A stretch of DNA of 64,000 nucleotides from NCBI RefSeq assembly GCF_012524165.2, contig NZ_JABACJ020000025.1:1-64000 (forward strand), given 5' to 3'. Below are positions 1 to 7,424 of this stretch, piece by piece. The notes below the pieces were generated by a model. That model worked only from the letters and a program-made list of their open reading frames with translations, made no database searches and had not been told where the DNA came from. How positions within the stretch are numbered: the first letter of the stretch is position 1; every line of letters starts with the position of its first letter. The position numbers were made by a program, and so were the translations under genes. The stretch is from Faecalicatena faecalis (GTDB lineage: Bacteria > Bacillota > Clostridia > Lachnospirales > Lachnospiraceae).

Positions 1-224
1 GCTGATCTGCGATCGGCATGTGCCGAAACGCGGATTGTATCAAATGAGCTGATGCGCGGTCTAACTGCGCTAAACTGCGGCCTAGGTGGGCCGCAGGCCC
101 GGAATAATCAGTTAACGCATAAACTAGAATCTGCCTGGAAATATATACATTTATCTTCCCATACGCAGCTTCGGTCAGAATCCCCTGGACGGTTTTACGT
201 CTGGTTTGATGCGTCAGCTTCGGA

Positions 225-505
225 AGATGTCTGTGGGGGGCTCTGCCAGGAACAAAGAGGACAGGCTTAGCGGGCTTTTAACGAGCTTTAGAGACACTTA
301 ATGAAGCAGCGGCGGATTTCACGGATGGATTTTGATGTACAGCATCAAAATCCATTGAGGGCTGAGCCGCGTTTTCATCAGAAAACACGGTGAATCCCTC
401 AAGTTCCGTAAAATCCGCCGCTGGTTCGTTTAGTGTCTCTTAGCACAGTGATTGTCCCGCTAAGCCTGCCCCCTTTGTTCCTGACAGAGACGCCCACAGA
501 CATCT
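225..505 (+). other. Giant hairpin element, copy A
   Basis: Arms 225-325 and 405-505 are both 101 nt and align without gaps when one is reverse-complemented; by hand about 80 of 101 positions match, with one unpaired stretch of about 15 nt. The head between them holds hairpin P2 (326-354) and hairpin P3 (355-402). P3 reads TTGAGGG, CTGAG, CCG, a 6-bp stem with loop ATCA, CGG, TGAAT, CCCTCAA. Two more elements of the same layout lie at 35927-36209 and 36424-36710 with unrelated stem sequences. It starts 24 nt beyond the stop codon of the leftward spoIIM-like gene. No T-run follows, so it is not an ordinary terminator. Orientation is given by the strand on which CTGAG precedes TGAAT. Function is unknown; it could be a structured RNA or a DNA cruciform. 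Confidence 0.8.
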
Positions 506-528
506 CACGTCACCGTCTTAAATTCACT

Positions 529-1068
529 TTAGAGGGTTCCCAGGAAAGCATGGATAAGTCCTGGATTTACATAAGCCTCCAGCAGCACCCCCACCGCCAT
601 GGCGAGTCCTACGAAGATACTTTTCTGTGTATTCCATCTGTTCTGGGGATAGGTATAACCATACCAGATGACCACCATATATGCCGGGATATACAAAAGG
701 AACTGGGGCAATATTCCAACGATACACAGAATACTGCCTTTGATTCCCATACCGAGGACTGCCATAGAGAAGAGCATTCCACCAGAAAAGCCCGTCCATA
801 TCAGAAAAGCTATGGAAGACAATTTTCTTATTTTTGTGAATGCTAACGTTAACAGCAATAGAAATGGAACAGCGCGCACCCGAATCAGGTACCAGATATA
901 TTCTCCGGCAGCAATATCTGCCGACTGATACTGTTTCAGGAAATAATCGCTGAAAATACCTGGCTCAGCCGTATATTTCTTCATGATGAAGTTGACATAT
1001 AAAATTCCAAATAAAAACCCTGGCATAAAGAAAACAAATAATTGCTTTCTTGTATGAAGTATCTTCAC
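529..1068 (-). CDS. spoIIM: Stage II sporulation protein M-like membrane protein
   Basis: This 179-residue protein looks like the SpoIIM family, integral membrane proteins that in spore formers act with SpoIID and SpoIIP in septal peptidoglycan remodelling during engulfment. Hydrophobic stretches lie near residues 8-28, 65-85, 90-110, 115-140 and 150-175, and a short charged loop containing KKYTAEPG follows the first helix, as in the family. The product is slightly shorter than the roughly 200-residue norm. It is the last gene of a leftward set behind the aminotransferase and NUDIX genes, separated from NUDIX by about 50 nt. A giant hairpin begins just beyond its stop codon. The family also contains non-sporulation members, so a role in sporulation is inferred rather than shown. 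Confidence 0.75.
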   Translation of the reverse strand: MKILHTRKQLFVFFMPGFLFGILYVNFIMKKYTAEPGIFSDYFLKQYQSADIAAGEYIWYLIRVRAVPFLLLLTLAFTKIRKLSSIAFLIWTGFSGGMLFSMAVLGMGIKGSILCIVGILPQFLLYIPAYMVVIWYGYTYPQNRWNTQKSIFVGLAMAVGVLLEAYVNPGLIHAFLGTL

Positions 1069-1119
1069 AGGCGTTCCTCCTATTGTTCAGATATTTCATT
1101 ATATGCCAGGGTTTCTTAT

Positions 1120-1674
1120 TTATGCGGGGGATGTTTGGTTTCTATACTTGGTATCGTATGCAAGCAGTGCAGAAACCGTCTTCGCATCCTCAATCTCTCC
1201 AGAAAAAATCTTCTCCTTCAATTCTTCTATTGTATAAGCTTTCAAATCAATGAATTCATCCTCATCCAAATGCTGCTTAGAAGGAATCAGATTCCTTGCA
1301 ACAAAAACTTCGATCTTTTCATTACAGAATGCAACGGTTGTGCGAAGCGTAATAAGCCAGTCCAGATCTTCACTGCGGTAACCAGTCTCTTCCTCTAGTT
1401 CACGTCCTGCACAGTCAATTCCAGGCTCATCCTCTGCATCCAAGGCTCCTGCCGGAATCTCGAGTGTATAACGCTCCAGGGCATTCCGATACTGTCTGAC
1501 CATCAGAATCTTTCCTTCATCCGTCACTGGTACGACCGCTGCAGCGCCTTTATGCTTGATAAAATCCCACACGGCTGTATGGTCCCCATCAATCTCCATC
1601 GTATCCTGATAAAAATCAATGATCTTCCCTTTGAACTTTAATTCACGATTTAATCTTTTAATCTGTCCGCTCAT
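1120..1674 (-). CDS. NUDIX hydrolase, ADP-ribose pyrophosphatase type
   Basis: A 184-residue NUDIX protein. The NUDIX box runs from about residue 77, with the helix core RELEEETGY carrying the metal-binding glutamates. The segment before it, from AGALDAEDE, has one more residue between the first glycine and the first glutamate than the textbook spacing. The upstream PAG motif and the RQYRNALE segment fit the ADP-ribose pyrophosphatase subgroup (NudF-like), which hydrolyses ADP-ribose to AMP and ribose-5-phosphate. Substrate is assigned by family resemblance only. It is 20 nt downstream of the aminotransferase gene and probably cotranscribed with it and with the spoIIM-like gene, an arrangement I associate with Lachnospiraceae. 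Confidence 0.88.
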   Translation of the reverse strand: MSGQIKRLNRELKFKGKIIDFYQDTMEIDGDHTAVWDFIKHKGAAAVVPVTDEGKILMVRQYRNALERYTLEIPAGALDAEDEPGIDCAGRELEEETGYRSEDLDWLITLRTTVAFCNEKIEVFVARNLIPSKQHLDEDEFIDLKAYTIEELKEKIFSGEIEDAKTVSALLAYDTKYRNQTSPA

Positions 1675-1694
1675 ACTTACTCCTTTTCCTTCTC

Positions 1695-2891
1695 CTACAG
1701 GGAGGAAACAAAATTTTCTATTCTGTCGAGACCTTTCTCAATTGCCTCTAAAGAAATAGCATAAGACAAACGGATAAAATTGTCAAATCCGAAATCTGCA
1801 CATGGTACGACTGCTACCTTGTACTCTTCCAGAAGAATTTCTGCTGCTCTTGCGGCTGTACCGATCTTCTGTCCTTTATATGACTTTTCTAATACATCTG
1901 TGAAGTCAATAAATACGTAGAAAGCACCTTCTGGCTCCAGCAGATCCAGAAGCGGCATCTTAGCAATTCTTTCATACATATACTGTCTTCTTTTATTAAA
2001 TTCCACTTTCATAGCTGCAACGGCTGACTGATCACCTGAGAGAGCTTCCAGGGCCGCCTTCTGTGCAATGGAGTTCGGATTGGAGGTCTGGTGGCTCTGT
2101 ACGCTGCTCATCAGCTTAGCGATCTCCACGCTGGAACCTGTGTAACCGATTCTCCATCCTGTCATAGCATAACTTTTGGATACTCCGCTGCATGTGATTG
2201 TTCTTTTGTAAATCTCATCTCCCAGAGAAGCGATACTGATATGCTTCTTCTCCCCATAGATCAGATACTCATACATCTCATCAGCCACAACGTAGAAATC
2301 CTTTTCCACTGCCACCTCCGCGATGGCACGAAGCTCCTCCTCCGAATAAATCATACCTGTCGGATTGGAAGGAGAATTTAAGATCAGTGCCTTTGTATTC
2401 TCTGTAACTGCATTACGGATCTGCTGTGCTGTCACCTTATACCCATTTTCCTTTGAGCCATATACCACTACCGGGATGCCATCGCTCAACTTTACGATTT
2501 CAGGATATGTCAGCCAATATGGAGCCGGAATGATCACCTCATCCCCTGGATTCAGGATTGCTTCAAAAATATTCGTCAGAGAGTGCTTTCCACCATTACT
2601 GATCACGATCTGATTCGGTTCATAATGAAGCCCATTGAAACTCTCAAATTTTGCACAGACCGCCTTCTTTAGCTCTTCTGTCCCGGATGCAGGAGTATAT
2701 TTTGTAAATCCATCTTTGATTGCCTTGATTGCCGCTTCATTGATATTTTCTGGTGTGTTAAAATCCGGTTCCCCGGCACCAAATCCAACGACATCGATTC
2801 CCTCCGCCTTCATTGCCTTCGCCTTTGCAGTGATTGCTAAAGTTGATGAAGGCTTTACGCCTGATGCTTTTTTTGATAATGTTAATGACAT
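1695..2891 (-). CDS. Pyridoxal-phosphate aspartate aminotransferase, class I
   Basis: A 398-residue fold-type I aminotransferase, probably aspartate aminotransferase (aspartate plus 2-oxoglutarate to oxaloacetate plus glutamate). The PLP lysine sits in the segment TCSGVSKSYAMTGWRIGY; NSPSNPTG and VADEMYEYL carry the cofactor-contacting Asn and Asp, and the C-terminal FIRLSYA supplies the carboxylate-binding arginine. I place the start at 2891 (MSLTLSKKAS), because a GGAGG motif sits 8 nt before it, whereas the ATG at 2906 overlaps that ribosome site. It leads an apparent operon with the NUDIX and spoIIM-like genes. A good promoter lies at 3080-3108, leaving a leader of about 180 nt. Other class I substrates cannot be excluded. 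Confidence 0.9.
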   Translation of the reverse strand: MSLTLSKKASGVKPSSTLAITAKAKAMKAEGIDVVGFGAGEPDFNTPENINEAAIKAIKDGFTKYTPASGTEELKKAVCAKFESFNGLHYEPNQIVISNGGKHSLTNIFEAILNPGDEVIIPAPYWLTYPEIVKLSDGIPVVVYGSKENGYKVTAQQIRNAVTENTKALILNSPSNPTGMIYSEEELRAIAEVAVEKDFYVVADEMYEYLIYGEKKHISIASLGDEIYKRTITCSGVSKSYAMTGWRIGYTGSSVEIAKLMSSVQSHQTSNPNSIAQKAALEALSGDQSAVAAMKVEFNKRRQYMYERIAKMPLLDLLEPEGAFYVFIDFTDVLEKSYKGQKIGTAARAAEILLEEYKVAVVPCADFGFDNFIRLSYAISLEAIEKGLDRIENFVSSL

Positions 2892-2929
2892 TTCTCCATC
2901 CTCCATTTTCCATAATAAAAATTTTTAAG

Positions 2930-3079
2930 TTTAGCAGACCTTTCTATTGAAAGGCTGCTGATTCTATAAGTGTTCCCAAGATTCTCAGAAACCCAATAGA
3001 ACTTCCCCATTGTACCCGAAAGCCGATAAGGCCAGCCCATGAGATATCAAAAACCAACAGAGACATATACTGGTTTTTT
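2930..3079 (-). other. Long structured leader of the aminotransferase operon
   Basis: Between the promoter at 3080-3108 and the aminotransferase start lie about 180 nt without an open frame. On the minus strand they form a stem AAAACCA/TTGGTTTT right after the promoter and a strong hairpin AGCAGCCTTTC-AATA-GAAAGGTCTGCT about 30 nt before the ribosome site. I do not recognise a riboswitch class. It could be an untranslated leader or a small RNA; nothing in the sequence decides. Confidence 0.3.
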
Positions 3080-3108
3080 ATTATAATATAAGTTCTGCAG
3101 TAATGCAA
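3080..3108 (-). promoter_or_regulatory. Sigma-A type promoter for the aminotransferase operon
   Basis: On the minus strand TTGCAT (3108-3103) is followed by 17 nt and a perfect TATAAT (3085-3080). It points towards the aminotransferase gene. Confidence 0.6.
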
Positions 3109-3372
3109 GATTATTTTCTCTCAGATTCTTATTTTTTCCAATTTCGCCTTTCTTTCCACCTCCCAAATCCTTGTTTTGCAATTTATAAATCAAAATCCTG
3201 CATTTTCCTAAAAAACTTTTCAGGAATTATTTCATTTTGTCTTCTGCCCCTGTCTGCGACATCTGTCCAAACTCGCTGCCAAGCTTCTCCAACCTCACTT
3301 TTGAGGACTGATCCGTTTGCTTTCCGTTTTATTTTAAAATAATCATGAGCCCCTTTTATTGGCTGCTATGAA

Positions 3373-3401
3373 TTGTCATATTATGAAATATATGCTAATA
3401 T
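3373..3401 (+). promoter_or_regulatory. Promoter of the isolated membrane-protein gene
   Basis: TTGTCA (3373-3378), 17 nt, then TAATAT (3396-3401) preceded by TGC, giving an extended -10. The gene starts 67 nt further on. The rest of 3110-3370 is AT-rich and holds no gene I can support. Confidence 0.6.
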
Positions 3402-3467
3402 CTAAATCAGATTTGATTACCAATTTCAATTCAGAAAAAATGACGAATGTAGGGGGAACGCAACAAA

Positions 3468-5018
3468 ATGAGTTCAAAAATAGGAGCATTGCAGACAGAA
3501 AAAATAAAGAGTGAAAAATTTAAGTTTAAGCCAAGCGCTTACGGTAAATTTTTCTTCTGGGCCTGTACCTTTTTGTTTTTATTTATATTTTTTACAGAGA
3601 TCCATCCTTTAGTAATCTATGATTCAGATGATTGGAGTAATATTTCCTATGTAAGACAGGCTTATCCTTTATGGAAAGACTGGAATCCATGCAGGGTCTT
3701 CCCGGAAACTTTCCTGCCTTTCATTGCCTATATCGCTGCTTTTTTAGTCAAGCCACTTGTTCATGATTATCTTTTATCTATGACTCTGACTTTTGGTTTT
3801 GTAATTAGTGCAGCAATCTTCATTTATTTGATTTTGTTCTGGAAATGGATAAAAGTAAAATTTAAAGCGACAGACACACAGGCAATAGTATGTACACTTG
3901 CATTTTTGTTGTTTCATTTTAGCATTCTAAAAAACGGCTGGGCAGGAAATTCCTATTTATTCTTTTCCGAGAATGTTACTTGCTATTTTTATTATGTATT
4001 GCCCAATTTGATGAATGCAGGCATTGTATTATGGTTTATGGCTGGCCCAACAGATCTTAATACAACATGGAATAACGGAAATCTTCTTAAAAAAGGTTGT
4101 TTGATATTATTGATCTACCTTTCAATTTTATCAAATTTATTTCCAACTATTATTTTAATTTCTTATATAGGATACAACTTCTTATTAGCATTTATTTCTT
4201 TCATAAAAAAAAGACAGAAAACAGTATGGGAATTCATCAAAGAAAATCTTTTCTCAATTGTATGTATTGGATTCTGGTTGATTTCCCTGGTATATGAAGC
4301 TGCTGGAGAGCGAAGCGCCAGCATCGCTTCTAGTAGTATCCAAATCAAAGAAACACTTAACATTCTTTTTGCATATTTGTATCAACTAAATAGAATGACA
4401 TGCCGGATATTTATATTGGCAGTTGGAATTGCTATAGTAACCTGGATACGTTCTAAGAACAAAAGAGAAATTGATAAATATTATCGAGACACTGTAATAG
4501 AAACTTTGATATGCACCGTAGTTGTCACAATCTTTTTAGTACTGCTTTGTGGTGTATCAGGAAGTGGCTATTTATCAAGAACAGATGTCTCTTTCGGAAT
4601 CTTCTTTTACGGCTTTTTATTTGTAATGGGATCATTTATATATGTATTACAAGAACATCCGAAAACCACCTTGGCCGTTCCATTAATCTTGTATATCGTT
4701 CTCATGGATATCTTGGTCGGCGAACAGATCTTCAGAGAGTCCAATATGGGATCTTTAAATTCGAAAGTCTGTATTTCTGTCAGCCAAGATTTGATCGACC
4801 AAATGGTAAAGGCCGATCAGGAAGGGAAAACAGAAATGACTTTATATGTGCCTGTTGGAAATGGAAAAACAGACGATAACTGGCCACACGCTAAATATAT
4901 GGGATATTCCGTATCCCGAACACTGTGCCGTCACGGAATCATCAGCCAAATTATAGATGTTGATGTAGAGCCTGCACCAGAAATGAACGAGAAATATCAT
5001 ATAGTATATTCCAAGTAA
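3468..5018 (+). CDS. Polytopic membrane protein, DUF6056/glycosyltransferase-C like
   Basis: A 516-residue integral membrane protein with about ten hydrophobic segments, the first near residues 27-47. Just after that helix, in the first extracytoplasmic loop, lies YDSDDWSN, an acidic motif in the position where GT-C fold glycosyltransferases keep their catalytic DxD. The C-terminal 80 residues are soluble. This layout resembles the DUF6056 family, thought to include envelope glycan-modifying enzymes; that function is inference. A clear AGGGGG ribosome site and its own promoter precede the gene. It stands alone between leftward transcription units, and a hairpin element starts at its stop codon. 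Its AT-richer composition than the neighbours could indicate transfer. Confidence 0.6.
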   Translation: MSSKIGALQTEKIKSEKFKFKPSAYGKFFFWACTFLFLFIFFTEIHPLVIYDSDDWSNISYVRQAYPLWKDWNPCRVFPETFLPFIAYIAAFLVKPLVHDYLLSMTLTFGFVISAAIFIYLILFWKWIKVKFKATDTQAIVCTLAFLLFHFSILKNGWAGNSYLFFSENVTCYFYYVLPNLMNAGIVLWFMAGPTDLNTTWNNGNLLKKGCLILLIYLSILSNLFPTIILISYIGYNFLLAFISFIKKRQKTVWEFIKENLFSIVCIGFWLISLVYEAAGERSASIASSSIQIKETLNILFAYLYQLNRMTCRIFILAVGIAIVTWIRSKNKREIDKYYRDTVIETLICTVVVTIFLVLLCGVSGSGYLSRTDVSFGIFFYGFLFVMGSFIYVLQEHPKTTLAVPLILYIVLMDILVGEQIFRESNMGSLNSKVCISVSQDLIDQMVKADQEGKTEMTLYVPVGNGKTDDNWPHAKYMGYSVSRTLCRHGIISQIIDVDVEPAPEMNEKYHIVYSK

Positions 5019-5087
5019 CGAAGTGCGCATCCCCCGAAGGATTTTTATGATACAGGAAAATCTTCGAGCTTTCCTGTATCATAAAAA
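5019..5087 (+). repeat. 3'-end hairpin repeat, copy 1
   Basis: Directly after the TAA of the membrane-protein gene comes CGAAGTGCGCATCCCCC (5019-5035), then a hairpin 5042-5087 whose arms run from TTTTTATGATACAGGAAA to its complement around a loop containing TCTTCGAG. A second copy at 48944-49014 keeps the 17-nt leader and the TCTTCG loop but has a different stem (ATTATAT in place of ATGATAC) that still pairs. It probably also ends transcription of the gene. Confidence 0.65.
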
Positions 5088-5111
5088 AGCCCTTGTCTTT
5101 CGACAAGGGCT
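5083..5111 (-). terminator. Rho-independent terminator of rny
   Basis: GCCCTTGTC (5089-5097) pairs with GACAAGGGC (5102-5110); on the minus strand the stem is followed by a run of T. It lies about 28 nt beyond the rny stop codon. Confidence 0.9.
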
Positions 5112-5138
5112 GTACATTCAATTCCTATCTGATATGGA

Positions 5139-6692
5139 TTATTTCGCATAATCTGTAACTCGTGATTCACGGATTACATTTACTTTGATCTGGCCTGGAT
5201 ATTCCAACTCAAATTCAATCTGCTTTGCAATTTCTCTGGCCATAAGTACCATGTCATCATCAGATACTTGTTCCGGAACTACCATTACTCGAATCTCTCT
5301 ACCTGCTTGAATAGCAAAAGACTTCTCAACACCTTTAAACTGGTTTGAGATCTCTTCTAATTGTTTCAATCTGTTTGTGTATGTTTCAATTGTTTCTCTT
5401 CTTGCACCTGGTCTTGCTGCAGAAATCGTATCGGCTGCCTGTACTACACATGCAATCAATGTCTGAGGCTCTACATCTCCATGATGAGCTTCTACTGCAT
5501 TGATGACTGTAGCAGACTCTTTATACTTCCTGCAAAGGTCTGAACCAATCTGAATATGTGAACCTTCCACATCGTGGTCGATCGACTTGCCAATATCATG
5601 CAGAAGACCTGCACGCTTCGCCATCCTGACATCCAGACCGATCTCGCCGGCCAGAAGTCCTGATAACTGGGCAACCTCCACAGAATGCTTCAATGCATTC
5701 TGACCATAACTTGTTCTGAACTTCATACGTCCTAACAGACGAATCAGTTCTGGATGAATTCCCGGCACACCAACTTCTAACGCTGCTGCCTCTCCTTCTT
5801 CCCTGATCATGGTGTCCACTTCTTTTTGTGCTTTTTCTACCATCTCCTCGATTCTTGCAGGATGGATACGTCCATCCACAATCAACCTTTCAAGGGCAAT
5901 CCTTGCAACTTCCCTTCTGATTGGATCGAATCCAGATAAGACGACTGCTTCCGGCGTATCGTCGATAATCAGCTCGACGCCGGTCAAAGTCTCGAGAGTT
6001 CTGATATTACGTCCCTCTCGTCCGATGATTCTTCCTTTCATTTCATCACTTGGAAGCTGCACTACAGAAATTGTAGTCTCAGCCACATGGTCTGCTGCAC
6101 ATCTCTGGATCGCATTGACAACATATTCCTTTGCTTTCTTGTCCGCATCTTCCTTCGCCTGTGATTCCAGCTCTCTGACCATCTTAGCTGTGTCATGTTT
6201 CACATCTTCTTCAACAGTTTTCAACAGATATTCTTTTGCTTGTTCGGAGGTAAGTCCTGAGATTCTTTCTAGTTCCTGTACTCTCTTCTGACTGAGTTCT
6301 TCTACCTTCACTTCACGCTGCTTTAGTTGTTCTTCTTTTGCTGTAAACTTGACTTCCCGCTGTTCGATTGCCTCTGACCGCTTATCCACGGCCTCTTCTT
6401 TTGCGAGCACTCTCTTCTCGTAGCGCTGCAATTCGGCTCTTCTTTCCTTCGTCTCTTTTTCCAGTTCATTCTTCGTCCTGATCGACTCTTCCTTCACCTC
6501 TAAAAGAGCTTCTTTTTTCGTTGTCTCAGCAGTCTTTACGGCATCATCAATTATCTCTCTTGCCTTTGCTTCGGCATTCCCAATCTTAGAAGCTGCATTG
6601 TTCTTCAAATTGGAAACCGTTACAAAGTGAGTAATAATACCAACTATCAACGCGAGGGCTACGGCAATAACAATACTAATCATTGTTGGCAC
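5139..6692 (-). CDS. rny: Ribonuclease Y
   Basis: A 517-residue endoribonuclease that starts bulk mRNA decay in Firmicutes and is anchored to the membrane. Domains in order: an N-terminal transmembrane helix (about 4-24), a long charged coiled coil (about 30-190), a KH RNA-binding domain around GRIIGREGRNIRT (about 225), and an HD domain around 330-425 with the metal-binding LLHDIGKSIDHD. Length matches the family. Translation starts at GTG (6692), 7 nt after GGAGG; there is no better ATG. Its own promoter (6750-6778) lies at the end of recX, so it can be expressed separately from recA-recX, and a strong terminator follows it. Confidence 0.97.
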   Translation of the reverse strand: MPTMISIVIAVALALIVGIITHFVTVSNLKNNAASKIGNAEAKAREIIDDAVKTAETTKKEALLEVKEESIRTKNELEKETKERRAELQRYEKRVLAKEEAVDKRSEAIEQREVKFTAKEEQLKQREVKVEELSQKRVQELERISGLTSEQAKEYLLKTVEEDVKHDTAKMVRELESQAKEDADKKAKEYVVNAIQRCAADHVAETTISVVQLPSDEMKGRIIGREGRNIRTLETLTGVELIIDDTPEAVVLSGFDPIRREVARIALERLIVDGRIHPARIEEMVEKAQKEVDTMIREEGEAAALEVGVPGIHPELIRLLGRMKFRTSYGQNALKHSVEVAQLSGLLAGEIGLDVRMAKRAGLLHDIGKSIDHDVEGSHIQIGSDLCRKYKESATVINAVEAHHGDVEPQTLIACVVQAADTISAARPGARRETIETYTNRLKQLEEISNQFKGVEKSFAIQAGREIRVMVVPEQVSDDDMVLMAREIAKQIEFELEYPGQIKVNVIRESRVTDYAK

Positions 6693-6749
6693 AGGAGCAC
6701 CTCCTTATTCAATTTTCATTGTACATTTTGCTTTAAATACAACAGTTAA

Positions 6750-6778
6750 ATTTTATACTGTTTTCACAACTATGTCAA
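6750..6778 (-). promoter_or_regulatory. Promoter of rny
   Basis: Minus strand: perfect TTGACA (6778-6773), 17 nt, TAAAAT (6755-6750). The -35 box overlaps the last codons of recX. The rny start codon lies about 60 nt downstream. Confidence 0.7.
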
Positions 6779-7389
6779 GCATTCTCATTATAATTTTGTA
6801 TCACTTGACGGATATCATCATAACGGAATCCTTTCCGGGCCAAATAACCGTATAATCTGCGCATTTCTTCCTCTGTCGCCTGTGTCGGATCGACCTTTTT
6901 TTTGCGGATCACCTGCAAAATAGCTTCCTTCTCTCCGCCCATCTCATAGCAGTCTTCGAATGCCAGTTCGATTTTATCTGATGAAACACCTTTACTGCAC
7001 AACTGGGCATAGATCTCTCTTCTGCTTTTCATGTGCTTCCTGCTCTCAATGAACCGACGCGCATATTGGAGATCGTCAATATATCCGAAGGACTTCACAT
7101 ATTGGATCGCTCCTTCCACTGCCTCCTCTGGATACAGTCCCTGCTTCAGCTTATCCCTAAGTCCCGACTCTGTGCGGTCCATATCCTCCAGAAGATGCAT
7201 GGCCCTGAGTTTGGCCTTCTTCAATATGACTTCATTCATGACCTTTTCACGCAGTTCATCTTCCACTTGTATCCCTTCCCGGATTCCATAACGCGAAAGT
7301 TCGCCCTTATATAATACAAAGGCGAACTCTCCATCCAGGAATACTTTATATTTTGTCTTCATAACAGATTCTAACTTAGTAACTGTCAT
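6775..7389 (-). CDS. recX: Regulatory protein RecX
   Basis: A 204-residue RecX protein, which binds RecA filaments and modulates their extension. It is mostly helical, with three tandem three-helix repeats; recognisable segments are LRDKLKQGLYPEEAVEGAIQ (first repeat), FGYIDDLQYARRFIESRK (family signature) and RKGFRYDDIRQVI at the C terminus. The extra N-terminal 60 residues (KYKVFLDGEFAFVLYKGEL) are usual in Firmicutes RecX. It starts 35 nt after the recA stop codon, so it is very likely cotranscribed from the SOS-controlled recA promoter. Confidence 0.95.
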   Translation of the reverse strand: MTVTKLESVMKTKYKVFLDGEFAFVLYKGELSRYGIREGIQVEDELREKVMNEVILKKAKLRAMHLLEDMDRTESGLRDKLKQGLYPEEAVEGAIQYVKSFGYIDDLQYARRFIESRKHMKSRREIYAQLCSKGVSSDKIELAFEDCYEMGGEKEAILQVIRKKKVDPTQATEEEMRRLYGYLARKGFRYDDIRQVIQNYNENA

Positions 7390-7424
7390 AATCTATATAT
7401 TCTCCTGTCTATTCCTGCTGTTCT

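Noticed and set aside
52..270. 72-codon open frame on the plus strand
   Set aside because: It runs into the left arm of giant hairpin A, has no ribosome site and no resemblance to a protein family.
225..505. Retron or group II intron
   Set aside because: No reverse transcriptase gene lies near any of the three giant hairpins, and intron domain V-like or msr/msd features are not seen.
433..846. 137-codon plus-strand frame
   Set aside because: It covers the right arm of hairpin A and the antisense of the spoIIM-like gene; no ribosome site.
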